NCBI RefSeq assembly: GCF_000711695.1
Contig: NW_013547004.1
Coordinates: forward strand, 124,001 to 188,000
Reading direction: 5' to 3'
Origin: Tilletiaria anomala UBC 951
Taxonomy: Eukaryota; Basidiomycota; Exobasidiomycetes; Georgefischeriales; Tilletiariaceae
DNA: 64,000 bases
Shown here piece by piece: positions 22,400 to 34,017 of the stretch. The translations under genes were made by a program, and so were the position numbers. The notes under the pieces were generated by a model that did no database searches, was not told the origin of the DNA, and saw only the letters and a list, made by a program, of their open reading frames with translations. Position 1 is the first letter of the stretch. Each line of letters begins with the position of its first letter.

Positions 22400-25131
22400 A
22401 TGCGCTTTGCCATGCTGCTATCTCTGGCAGGCACACATCTTCCAAACGGACGCGTAATAGTTCTTCCAAAGAGACGCGGCAATGACGGGGTCGACTTGCC
22501 GGCCGGCGCAGGGACGGGCCGCTCATTACCTGCCGGCATTTTGGTCGCCTGTTCGCTTGCTGCAGCCTTTGCAACGTGCTTCTCGGCATACCTGATATGG
22601 AAGCAGCTCAAGAATTATCGCAAGCCGATTTTACAGCGCTATGTCGTCCGCTTACTCGTCATGTAAGCTGCATAGCACAAGGCTGGCAAATTTACTGCTC
22701 ACGGTTGGTTGCTAACGTGTCTCTCTCCTCTCCATGGCTAGGGTTCCCATCTACTCGATTGCTTCTTGCATATCGCTCTTCTCACTAGATGCGGCGTTTG
22801 CGATTGACCTAGTGCGCGATCTGTACGAAGCATTCGTCATCTACTGCTTCTTCAACCTGCTTGTCGAGTACCTCGGCGGAGAGCGCTCGCTGATCATCTT
22901 GCTGCACGGGCGGCAGCCGACGCCACATCTGTGGCCGATCAATTACTTTCTGCAAGAAATGGATGCCAGCGATCCGTTCACGTTTTTGGCGCTCAAGAGG
23001 GGTGTGCTGCAGTATGTCCAGATCAAGCCTGTTCTCGCCGTTATCACGGTGCTGTGCAAAGCGCTCGACGTATATGACGACGGCAAGCTTGCCATCAACA
23101 ATGGTTACACCTGGGTGTCGTTCATGTACAGTGAGTTTGGACCGTACATGCATGGGACTGGAAATGATATGCTGATAGCTTCGTTATCGAATGAGCTCAG
23201 ACATCTCTGTCTTCTTGTCACTCTATTGCCTGGGAATGTTTTGGGCGTGCCTGTCGGAAGACCTTCAAGCGTTCAGAGTCACTTGGAAATTCATCTGCAT
23301 CAAGGTGTGTGGCTCACAGCCTGTAACAATCACGGGAATTTATGAAAGCTGACGAAGTTCTCGATCTTCAGGGGGTCATCTTTTTCTCTTTCTGGCAAGG
23401 ACTCGGCATCTCCATCCTTGTCGCCATTGGCCTAATCAAACAGAGTGAGCAGTGTAAGATTTGCTTGAGGGTAGCATTGCACTCACACTCTGGCGTTTGC
23501 ATAATCCTTTCTAGTCGGTCCGGTCGCCGACCCTGAGTACATCTCGCTCGCTGTGCAAGACATGCTCATCTGCTTTGAGATGCCCATCTTTGCACTGATG
23601 CATGCCTTCGCCTTCAGCCACAAGGATTACCTCGAACTATTTGCTCACCATGCTGCCAGGCTGCCCGTCTTTTACGCCGCCAGAGATTCAGTGGGAATGT
23701 TCGATGTCTGGACAGACAGCTTGACCACTATCCGTGGGACTGGGTATGGCTACCAGACATTCGAGCCTAGCGAGGGTGTGGTCCACGCAGAGCTAGGGCG
23801 TCAGAGAAGGTACAAGGCTGGCTTGCGATACGCAAACGGGGGCAAATGTAAGTGAGATGTGGCTCGCCCCGAGTGTGTCCACTGACACTTCCTAATTTTT
23901 TTGCCTTCAAACATGACGTTCGTTTTCGGTAGCGAAATACTGGCTGCCGCTGCGGAGAAGTGGGGATCCTGCCGAGATACCCGGTGAGCGACATCGCTCA
24001 CCCGTGACGCGTTTCCGGAGGTACCTCAATCAAAAGCGCATGGAGCGAGAGGGGTATGCGCCTTTGCTTCCTGAAGAAGCAGCAGAGGCGGTCCATCCTG
24101 ATCCAGGAGACGAGGATGGGGAACAACGCGGAGTAGGCTACGGTTCGCACGGCTGTGGAAGCAACGAGCAACGTCGCAAGAACGTCCTCTTGCAGAAAGC
24201 TGCCGCAGGCGTGCAATCAACATTCGAGTACGTCGATACCGTCCTTCTTCCGGAGCCCGACGATGATTCGCCGGCTTGCTTAGAGTTCGAGGATCCAGAC
24301 GAGGACGAGGAGAAGCTATACGAAAAGAGCCGCAACTTGCTGCGCGGCGGCATCGGCGACTGGGGCTTCCCAACTGTGGAGCCGCGCAGGGATCAGAAGC
24401 GCCGGGACGGTATCGAGGTGCACAGAGAGGAGAAGAGACGCAGGCTCGAGAGCCAGAAACGTCGGTCGGAGTGGCGCAGGGCTCAAGAGGCGGAGGCTTA
24501 TGCTTCCTTCGGTAGCGACGATGAGGCAAATGCCGCCAGCCCTTCCAGCGGTCCCGGCGCAGTTGGCACAATGAAGGCCACAACGCCGACGGTGAAGAAA
24601 AAGCGCTGGTCTCGCTCAAGGTTTGCAGCGTACGCGGACAGTGATGTGGAGGCGGGGGATGCGATATGCAAGCACAATTCTGGTTCAGAACCGAACGGTG
24701 CAGGCAAAGGCAAAGCGACGTCATCATCCGATACCGCCATAACGCCGCGTGAATCTGTAGCTCAGCCACGACCCAGAAATGACTCGATCAAGGGCGGGTC
24801 GGCTTCAGCTCCCAGAATAGGTGGCGCGGTAGACCTTTTCGTCGAGGATCGCGAGGCGGAAGAGCGCGAGCGCATACGCGAGCGCAGGAGGGGCGACCCG
24901 GCGCTGCGTGCCATGAAACGCAAGCGCATCTTCCGCAAGCAGTGGAATCCTACGCACGGGCTCGTGTCACCCACGCTGGGAGTGGCTGCCGTGAATAGCG
25001 GGGCTGACGGGCTGGGAAAGAAGAGCGTGGGCGGCGCGCCGCTGTCGCAGGCGTCACCACTGCTGCCGCGCGAAGACCTCATCTTCCGGCCGAATCTGGA
25101 TGACCTTGGGGACGAGGCGCAGAGCGAGTAG
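22400..25131 (+). CDS. TMEM184/DUF300 (solute transporter alpha-like) membrane protein
   Basis: Exons 22400-22662, 22742-23130, 23201-23304, 23372-23444, 23515-23847 and 23933-25131; 786 residues. The family includes OST-alpha, human TMEM184 and plant LAZ1, seven-helix proteins of endomembranes or vacuole with poorly defined transport or trafficking roles. Seen: a first helix LPAGILVACSLAAAFATCF, then VPIYSIASCISLFSL, the signature RDLYEAFVIYCFFNLLVEYL followed by GGERS, FTFLALKRGVLQYVQIKP, NGYTWVSFMYNISVF restored across an intron, and EDLQAFRVTWKFICIKG. After the last helix (about residue 340) comes a cytosolic tail of some 430 residues with acidic patches, a long charged helix (EEKRRRLESQKRRSEWRRAQ) and a basic RRGDPALRAMKRKRIFRK segment. 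Family members often have variable tails; this one is long. Start is the first in-frame ATG before helix 1. Confidence 0.88.
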
Positions 25132-26665
25132 GCGCAGGCGCGGTGTTCCAGAGGAGGCAATGTTGATAGCGACGATGATGCTCAGGAAGGCGGTCGAAGC
25201 CAGGCGGAGAAACGCCCCTACAGGCGTGTCAACGAGCTGCACGACCGTGAAGATATGGAGCAAGCGCAAGCGACGCCGGGCGAAGGACGCGCCAATGCTG
25301 ATGCCCAAGCCGATGTTGTCGTCCACGAAAGTCACGCACAAGGGGACGTTCGCATCGCGAGACAGGTTGCCGCAGAAGGAAAGATAGATGCTGCAGCTGT
25401 TGGGCACAAGATCAGCACGGGGACGACGCCGCAGCAGCCCGCCTAGATGGCTAGTGCGACCGAGGAGAAGCGGCACACGTCCTTTCTTTCGTTCGATCCA
25501 GGTTGGCTGGCGCATTGGCAGCTTCGAAGGACGTCAATATCATCTGGAGTATATATACATACGTACCGCACCGCACCGCACTGCACTTGACACATGATGA
25601 CATGTCTGTGTACGTCATGTGTGCATCGCAAAACCACCGGGCAGGGCCTTGATCGGCATCGAGATGACGAGACGTGAATCGAAGCGCTCTCCTGTATCTT
25701 GTTTTGTGTCCAGGTCCGAGTCCCGCATTCCGAAGATGGCGTATGATACTTGATGCGGGCGGAACCGGCCTGCGCCCCAGCCATGAAGTGGTCATTTTGC
25801 ACTGCGCAGCTCTGCTGCTGTGTCGCTCGGCGGTCTGGGCGACGATCCGGCCTCGTGCGTGCGTGCGCTGGTGGTGGTGGTGGTGGTGGGCAAGAGAGAG
25901 AGCTGGCGCCTGGCCGCTGGCGCTGGCGGGGGGCTCTCCGCTTTCCGCCTCTCGCGCTCTCTCTGTCCAGCGGTTCGCAACACCCTCATCGTCTGTCGTC
26001 GATACACCTGGGCCAATGCGGTCACAGATACCAACCGAAGCTCGTGGGCGCTCGTGCGCATGCTCTTCGAGAGGATCTCAGCAGAGGTCATTGCTTCTTT
26101 CACCCACCGTGAACGCTTGTGTGTCCTCCGAGCGGCACGGAGGACGACGACAGCCCAAGAGGAAACGAAGAAGCCCACCTTCGTGTGTGACACGACACGA
26201 AACGACGCGACCGGGGACGGCCTTGAATTGGCGGGCGAAGCGTAGCGAAGAGAGCCCATCAGGTGCTGCGTCCGGGGTGCATTTATATGCGTGTGGGTTT
26301 TCTCACGATCAGACATCCAGCAAGCGTTTCTCCCGCTACTGTGCCATCACACTCTCCCTCGCAACGTCGGCCTTGCGTCACGAATCCGTAGTGCCTTCAC
26401 ATCTTCCCGGCTCCCACCTTCCCCTTCCTCCGGCGCGCCGCTGTGGGTTCAAAGATTTTCGCTCCAGCAGCTGCGTCGTTATCTGGGTGTCTACCGCTGC
26501 GGGGTCAACCTCATTGGCCATCCGCGAGCTCAAGTGCAAGATTGCGCTCGGTCGTGCTCTACAAAGACGCTAGTCGGCTCGAATCTTGGCGGTCTCGCTC
26601 CGAATAAGAGCAGCTTCCCGCTTGTGTGACAGCCAAAGCAAAAAAAAAACTTGCAAATCGTCACA
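25132..26665. other. Intergenic, 1.5 kb, SIN3 upstream region
   Basis: No supported gene. It holds a TATATATA stretch near 25550, short CCGCA repeats near 25565-25580 and a GGT run at about 25869-25889. A poly-A tract at 26640-26649 lies in the presumed SIN3 leader. Confidence 0.5.
25869..25889. repeat. GGT trinucleotide run
   Basis: About six GGT units in the non-coding region upstream of SIN3, read directly. Open frames through it give Gly, Val or Trp runs and are not taken as coding. Confidence 0.8.
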
Positions 26666-28378
26666 ATGGTGAGTCAGAGACGTCGGAAGAATTGCTGTCA
26701 GTCCATTCCACGACCAGTTTTGCTGACATGGTACATGCGGCTCCTTTTCTTGGGCAATCGACATCGAAAACGGACCGACCGCATTCACCCATCCCCTTTC
26801 CAGGCGACGCTCAACGTCAAAGATGCGCTCTCCTACCTGGACCAGGTCAAGGTCCAGTTTGCGGAGCAGCCAGATGTGTATAACCGCTTCCTTGACATCA
26901 TGAAGGACGTGAGTTGGCTTTCCTTAGAGTGCTTTGCCATTTGACCAAGCCTGCATACTCACCCTCTATCACTCCCCAGTTCAAGTCCCAAAGCATCGAT
27001 ACGCCCGGTGTCATCGAGCGCGTATCCACCCTCTTCCGTGGGCATCCATCCCTGATCCAAGGCTTTAACACCTTCCTACCACCTGGATACCGGATTGAAT
27101 GTTCTCTAGACCCCGGTGACAACAACCTCATCACCGTCACGACACCCACCGGCACCACCACGCAAACCCCCGGCGGTGTTGGCATCGCAGGCGCAATTAA
27201 CCGGCTCAACACAGCCCCCGCTGGGAGCAACGTCGCCGGTGCTCCCGCTGCTGCCAGCGTCGGTGCAGGACCCAACAGCTCGCCTGCCGCTCCTGGCAGG
27301 GGTAGCATCAGCCATGAGGCAGGGCTTGCCAGTGCGTCCGGCGTGCCGTTTACGCCGAGTGGGCACGGTATGCAGCCGTCCATGTCGGTCGGTGGGTTTT
27401 CTAGCACGAGTACCCAAGGGATACCTAATGGTATCCCCGGTCTCGGTGGTTCCAATGGTGCGTCCTCTCCCACCCGCCCACCTTTGGGCCTATCTGCGAG
27501 TCAGCAGCCGCACGAAAGCTCGTGTGCAGGCATGGGTCTTGTTTCCTTACTAACATCATCTTCTCCTTTTGCCCTTTTGCACAGCCCCTGCGACGCCTGG
27601 CGCAACGGCTGGTGCAGGCGTGCTCTCTCACGGCGGAGCCGGCATGGGTGGCCTCGGCGACCCGCGCCGACCGCCGGTGGAGTTCAACCACGCCATCAAC
27701 TATGTTAACAAGATAAAGCAACGCTTCAGCAACGATCCCGAGACGTACAAGCAGTTCCTCGAGATCCTGCAGACATATCAGAAGGAACAGCGACCGATAC
27801 AGGATGTCTACGCTGAAGTGACTATCCTGTTCGACAAGGCGAAAGACCTGCTCGAGGAGTTCAAGCAGTTCTTGCCCGATACGAGCGCCAACGCGCAGCC
27901 ACAGCAAGGCGGCCTTTTCGGTGCGGTGACGCAAGCAACACAGGTGGGTGGGCAGCCGAGCGTCATGGGGCACAGCACCATCGGGCCCCTCGATGGCGCC
28001 GGCGCTGCACTTGGTGGGCTGGGCGGTGCGACTGCGCCATCTCCCGCTATCGTGCCACCAAGGGGCAAGATCGGCGCGGCAGGCACTGCTACAGCGGCAG
28101 GCGCGCCATCCGCTAAGAGCAAGAAGCGTTCTGCTGCAGCCGCTGCTGCCTCCGTTGCGGGAGAGGCCGGCGTCGCTCCCGGCGGCAGAGCCCAGGCTGC
28201 CGGCGCAGCCAAGTCCAAAAAGAGCAAGCATCATCATAAGTCGACGGCAGCAGCTGCAGCTGCAGCTGCAGCTGCAGCGGCAGCAGCGGCAGACTCAGCA
28301 CCACTCTCGCAGCAGCAACAACAACACCAGCAACACCAGCAGCAACACCAGCTACAACAACAACAACAACAACAACAG

Positions 28379-28410
<32 letters not shown>

Positions 28411-31400
28411 GATGCAAATGCAGATGCAAATGCACTCGCCGCAGCTCGCCGGTAGCGCCGGCGCGGAGCAGCCGATCGGCATGCCGCACGTCCAGATGCA
28501 GGCTTACGTCGGGCCGGACGGGACGGTGATCCATGCGGACACGGCCGCCGCTGCTGGCCTCCTACCTGCGGTCGGGCCGATGGGCATGCCTCTTGCTCCT
28601 GGCCAGGTGGCACTCGCATCGCTCGACGAGGTCGCCTTCTTCGATCGCATCAAGAAGCACATCGACGACCGCGGGACATACCTCGAGTTTCTCAAACTGC
28701 TCAACCTCTTCACGCAAGACATCATCGATGTGCGCACGCTCATCGATCGCGCCGCGCTCTTCATCGGCAACCACCGCGAGCTATTTGCCACGCTCAAGAC
28801 GCTCTGCGGCTATGACATGGGCAAGCACGGCTGGCTCGAGAACGAGGACCCCATCATCGAGAATGTCCCAGCGTTGCAGCGCGAGCGGATCGACCTGAAC
28901 ACGTGCAAGCAGTACGGCGCCAGCTACCGCAAGCTTCCCAAGTACGAGATCAATCTCGCCTGCTCTGGGCGCGACCCCATGTGCTGGGAGGTGCTGAACG
29001 ACGTCTGGGTCAGCCACCCGACGTGGGCGAGCGAGGGCGAGAGTTTCAACCCGCACAAGAAGAACATCTACGAGGATGCGCTGTACCGCTCAGAGGAAGA
29101 GCGGCACGAGTACGACTACCACATCGAAGCGAATCTGCGCACCATCGCTCTGCTCGAGCCTATCGCCGCGCGCATCAGCACCATGGACAATGAAGAGCGC
29201 GCCGCGTTCAGGCTCAAGCCTGGCCTTGGCGGCCAGAGCAAAAGCATCTATCAGCGCGTCATCAAGAAGGTCTACGGTCGCGATCACGGCCTGGAAGTAA
29301 TCTCAGCCTTGCACGATAACCCGTGCATCGCCGTCCCCGTCGTGCTGCAGCGGCTTAAGCAGAAGGACGAGGAGTGGAAGCGCGCCCAGCGCGAGTGGAA
29401 CAAGGTCTGGCGCGAGGTGGACGCGCGCAACTACTACAAGAGTCTCGACCATCAGGGCATCCACTTCAAGACGACCGATAAGAAGGCCATCACGTCCAAA
29501 GCCTTTGTCGCCGAGATTGAAGCGCGCCGCACACAGCAGCAGCAGCGCAGGCTCAACATTGACCCGAGTCTCCCACGCGCACGCCCGCGATACCAGCTAG
29601 CGTACGTGCTCGACGACGTGCAGGTCCTCACCGACGTGCTCAAGCTCGCGTTCAGCTTCCTTGACCGCGCCAACTTCTCCCGCGCAGACGCCGACCGCAT
29701 CGAGACGTTCCTGCGCGCCTTTGTCCCCAACCTGATGCAGCTCCACGGCAAGGAGCTCGAACAGCTTCTCGCAGGCGACGAGGACGACGATAACATGGAC
29801 GACGATGATGCCGCCAGCGAAGGCACCGCCAGCGGCGTCGACGATGACTCGGACAGCGTCATCGGCGGCAGTGGCGCCCCAAGCGCTGCAGGCGCTGGCG
29901 CTGTTGCTGCAACTGCTACTGGTTCTTCGGCTGCGTCGACAGTCGGCAGCGCGAGCGTCAGCAGGCGAGGCGGCACCAATCCCAGCCGGAAGCAGCAGGC
30001 TGATCTGCGCCGCAGATTGCTCAAGAGCCAGGCCGAGTCTTCGGGAGCGGCGAAAGAGGCCCCCGTAGCGGATGAAGCATTGACTCCTTCGGCTGCCACT
30101 GGTGCAGAGGGTGGCGATGCTGCCACGAACGGCACAGCGAACGCGGACGCGAATACAAATGCAAATGAAGCCGATACCGAGATGACTGATGTGAATGCTA
30201 CCGTTTGCAAAAATGCGGCTGCAGAGGCCGGACAGGAGGAGACGGAGTCGTCAAAAGACAAGCCTGCTGCGAGCGATAGCGCTTCGTTCTCCTCTTGGAT
30301 CCAGGCCGACTTGAATCAAACGTTCGACTCTATAAACGAAAAGGGGGCACAACCCAATGGAGCTGATGCAGCAGCTGCGGCTTCTGCTGCTGCCATCGAT
30401 GGCCCCGCTCGGCACCCGACTGCCGGCGTGCGCAAGCAGAACTTCTTCTGCAACACGAGCTTCTACGTTTTCATTCGATTATTGCAGATCCTTTACGCAC
30501 GCCTGCACAAGATGAAGACTATCGCGGCCGAGAAGGCGGAACAGCACCCTTCCAAGCAGCGCGTCAACCCGATCGCGGTGGAACTCGGCCTACAGGACGT
30601 CTCGAGCGGTCCTGCAGCCATCGTCGGCGTTGCTGCTGCGCATGCCGGTGTCAATGGTGCAGAAGAGAGCGGTCTGTACCTTCATCCGGCGCGGTATTAC
30701 GACACGCTGCTCGACCTCTGCGAGAAGCTCTTTGATAGCGACCTGGACCAGGCTACTTTCGAGGAGAGTGTGCGGTATATGTACGGCATCGATGGTTATG
30801 TCATCTTTACCATTGACAAGGTTGTCAGCGCCTTCGTCAAGGCTGTGAGTGGCGTGAAGCAAGATAACCGTTGGCTGCGCCTGCGGTTGCTTCCGGCTGA
30901 TAACTGACGCGATCTTCTTGCTTCTAATAGGCGCAAGGTTTGATGACAGAGCAACGAGGCCAGGAACTACTTGCCCTCTTCGACCGCGACCGTTTGCGCA
31001 CATACGATGAGGTGACCGGCTACAAGCAGCAGATCGAGAATCGCATGGCGGCCGAGGCTATCATCGGCAAGGACGAGAATCTGTTCCGGGTGGAGTGGAT
31101 CCCGCCGAGCAGCACGATGCTCATTCAGATGCTCAGTAAGGACGACTTGACGCTCGACGACCCGGCTACCGCGGAGCAGAAGTGGCTGTACTACATGTCG
31201 AGCTACTGCCTGTGGCAGCCGACGGAAGGCCTGCCCGGCGAGACATACGCGCCTTTCCTCAAGAGGTGAGAGCGGAGCTCGCAGCCACGGTTAAATGTTC
31301 CCGTTGCTTAACAACTGTGTGTTGCACATTGCCTTCGCCAGATCCATAGCGCCCAATGCGGAAGCCGAGCTCGAGGACCAAGACGTGCGCTTCACGATCA

Positions 31401-31758
31401 AGACGGGTCTGGAGATCAAGGTAGGTCGCCTCTCCTTCGTCTGCTGCCAATCGCCTTTCTGCTTTACGCCCCGCTGACGCGCATCCCTGCCCACCCCTCG
31501 GTGCTGCGGCTCTGACAGATCTGCATCCGAACATACCGCCTGTTTTTTGTTCAAGACACGGAGGATGTCTTTGTGCGGCATCGCAAAGCCGACGAACTGG
31601 AAGTTCTCGAGAAGAAAGGCGCAGAGCAGCGTAAGAACAAACTCGACAGGTTCAATAGCTGGCTCGCTGGAGCACATACTGCAGCCGCGTCTGCGGTTGC
31701 TCCTGCTGCGAACGCCGGTGCAGGTGCAGGTGTTGCGAGCGCTGGTGGCAAGAAATGA
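26666..31758 (+). CDS. SIN3: SIN3 transcriptional corepressor scaffold
   Basis: Exons 26666-26668, 26804-26908, 26980-27457, 27585-30844, 30931-31265, 31342-31420 and 31519-31758; 1499 residues. Sin3 has no DNA binding of its own; paired amphipathic helix (PAH) domains dock repressors and a central region binds the Rpd3-type histone deacetylase. Seen: PAH1 (about 3-75, from [20 protein letters not shown]), PAH2 (about 227-295, [20 protein letters not shown]), poly-Ala and poly-Gln tracts (about 414-475), PAH3 (about 540-605, [20 protein letters not shown]), the deacetylase-interaction region (about 633-735, [20 protein letters not shown]) and the Sin3 C-terminal domain reaching residue ~1450. 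An acidic low-complexity stretch separates the last two. The first coding exon is the ATG alone. An upstream in-frame exon cannot be excluded, but ATG|gtgagt with [10 protein letters not shown] fits well. Confidence 0.93.
28246..28425. repeat. GCAGCT and CAA/CAG repeat tract inside SIN3
   Basis: GCAGCT units (about 28246-28280) code for poly-Ala; a longer CAA/CAG/CAC mix (about 28310-28410) codes for poly-Gln with some His. Both are in frame in the long exon between PAH2 and PAH3, where Sin3 proteins are disordered. Mixed codons should slow slippage. Confidence 0.9.
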
Positions 31759-34017
31759 GCATCGATCGTTGATCAATCGTGGGTTCGACTCAGCTCGGCC
31801 ATGTCGGGAATGGTGCGGAGGACATGATATATGATATCCGTGTACAAACAAAAAGTACGAATACAAGCAGAGAGTTGAATCGAAATTATGCTTCCTTGCT
31901 GAGTCGTACTTGGCAGCCATCAGGCATGAGCGCATGAGCCACATATGTACTCTGTGCATCTTCACGTCGATCCCGATCGCCATCAGGCCCCGGCAGGGTG
32001 TCGATCATACACTGCGGCCTGCGCACTTCACTGTTGAATCGGCATTCGGGCTCTTCAACTCAGCTCCTGACGAGAGATGGTGGACGTGAAAGATCTTCAC
32101 GCGGAACTTCTGTGAGTAGCCTTGGGTCCATATGATTGCCTCCTCGAGTCACCAAAAGGCGATGATGGCACGCTGCATTTTTGTATGTGGCAGCTGGTAC
32201 AGCTTGTACATGGCTGGATGGGTGCCAGCTGCGTTTGCCACCTTGAAACTTTCCAGCTGTTCTGTTCGGGCCCGAGTCCAGTGAATCCTAGCAGCGGCTG
32301 GGGCGTTGGTTAATGGCGTGCCCTGATGGCGGGGTGAGCTGGCGGCGGACGAGGACCCGAAGTTGGAATTGTGAGGATGAAAGCACATGAGGGAGGGCGT
32401 TGGAACTTTGCAGCGGTTCATCAGTCAAAGTGATAATGTCCGCGAACCGCCTCACAATGCCACATTTCACAAGAATCGCCGGGCGATTCAGTTGGAAACG
32501 ACGGCAAAGGTACCGAAAAGGAGAGCTCGGCTGTACGCACGCGCCATGCAATACCTGGCTGTGGTCATGCCCCGTCCCAGATTCCAGGCCTCCACTTTCT
32601 GTTATCAGCAGCACTGCAGCCCAGCGGTTAGCCAGCCACGCAGAGGCCCGAAAGGTCGGATTCTGAAACGCGCAATCTGAATGGCACTTCTGTTGGCATG
32701 GTGACTGAGCGCGGCAGAACGAGAGCACTGCGAGAGCTTTCGGGTTTTCGTGACTGGCCCACTGGCTCGCTAGACTCCTTAGCTGCCGAAGACTCCTTAG
32801 CTGCCGAAGACTCTAATCCTGCTCCTTTTTACACTAGTCACGTTGACGATGGTATGATGGAACGAACAAGCTTTCACGAAAGTTTCTGGAGGTTGCCATG
32901 CAGTTTGGATTTGGACGATGGCAGTATTCAGCAGAAAGCATGCCCTGTTGCTGTGCATGAGAATTGCGGAGCCTGCATGGCAGAGGGCATACCATATTTT
33001 AACTTCGTCAACATCCTGCTGGCTGGCTACCCGCTGAAAGCGAACTCGCGCCTGAACGCATTCACGAACCACGCTGGCAGCAACAGATCAAATGGGAAGG
33101 ACATGTAAGGTGCGGATGGACTGACTCTCGCACGTGCAAATTGCGAAATACCAAGAGAGGGTTGTGATTTTTCAAAGCGATGATGACGAACGGGCCACAG
33201 TGTTTTCCATCATCGGCACATCACAGCACTTTGAAAGCTTGATGAGTGCAGCAGCCAACGGATGTGCAGGTTTCACACCACAGCCGCATCGCTCCCATGA
33301 CAATTCTGTATATATATAGCAAGCGAGATAAGGGTTCCAAACACATTTCATTGCCACTCACAGTATCCTGCCCACCAACAAGCGTGTTGTTTTCCACAGT
33401 TGCTCCAAGCACGATTTCCGTACGGGACGAATCCTCTTTGACAGATAAGCAGGTGAGTCGAACACCCCCACTACTTGACCATCGTTGGCCTCGCTGGCAT
33501 TGGGGCTAGAGTTAGGATGGGGGAAGCGAACATCGGGGCTGTGGCGCAATCCGTCCAGTCAATCACGCTTGGAGCACAAAGGTTCGATTGTCTACTTCAC
33601 GCTCAGGGGTGCTTTTCATACATAGCGCAGCACTCCAAGGCTCCAGTGGCGTCAGTTTGGCCGCGTTGTGCCGCCCAGAACCATTGTCTTGTGTGTGTGC
33701 GCTCGCCACAACGAACTCGGCATTGGTATGTTGAGCAGCATTGTGCGGCCGCATCATCTCCCTGCTTGACTGTGCGCGCGCATACAGCCTCAACCCTCTG
33801 TCTCTCCCCGTCCCTCCCATGAGTATGCTTGACCCTGGGCTGCTGCGGATGACATTGCGAGAACACAGGTCGTCCCGCTTGCCCTTTTCCTCTCTATCGT
33901 CACCATCTTCCCATCAAGCCTTTACTAACTTGACTTCTTGTTCTTACCCTCCCACCCTTGTACCAACAAATCTTCAACCCCCGCCGCGCACAATTGATTC
34001 GAAGCAGCATTCACACG
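31759..34017. other. Intergenic, 2.3 kb
   Basis: No firm gene. It includes a possible two-exon 41-codon frame (32077-32284, listed as a finding), an 18-bp tandem duplication (32773-32108 on the local count below) and a pyrimidine-rich leader before the perilipin-like gene (33780-34010). The duplication spans 32773-32808. Confidence 0.5.
32773..32808. repeat. 18-bp tandem duplication
   Basis: Two perfect head-to-tail copies of GACTCCTTAGCTGCCGAA with part of a third. Being a multiple of three it keeps an open frame (32698-33108) intact, but I do not consider that frame proven. Confidence 0.85.

Noticed and set aside
25054-25515. 153-codon minus-strand frame overlapping the end of the TMEM184-like gene
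   Set aside because: It shadows the coding strand's codon bias; no domain, and it overlaps a confident exon.
28113-28619. Antisense frames over SIN3 giving poly-Cys, poly-Val or poly-Leu
   Set aside because: They are only the reverse reading of the CAG/GCAGCT repeats in SIN3.
32698-33108. 136-codon plus-strand frame containing the 18-bp duplication
   Set aside because: Odd composition, no domain, and no promoter or splice context; the duplication keeps frame merely by being a multiple of three.
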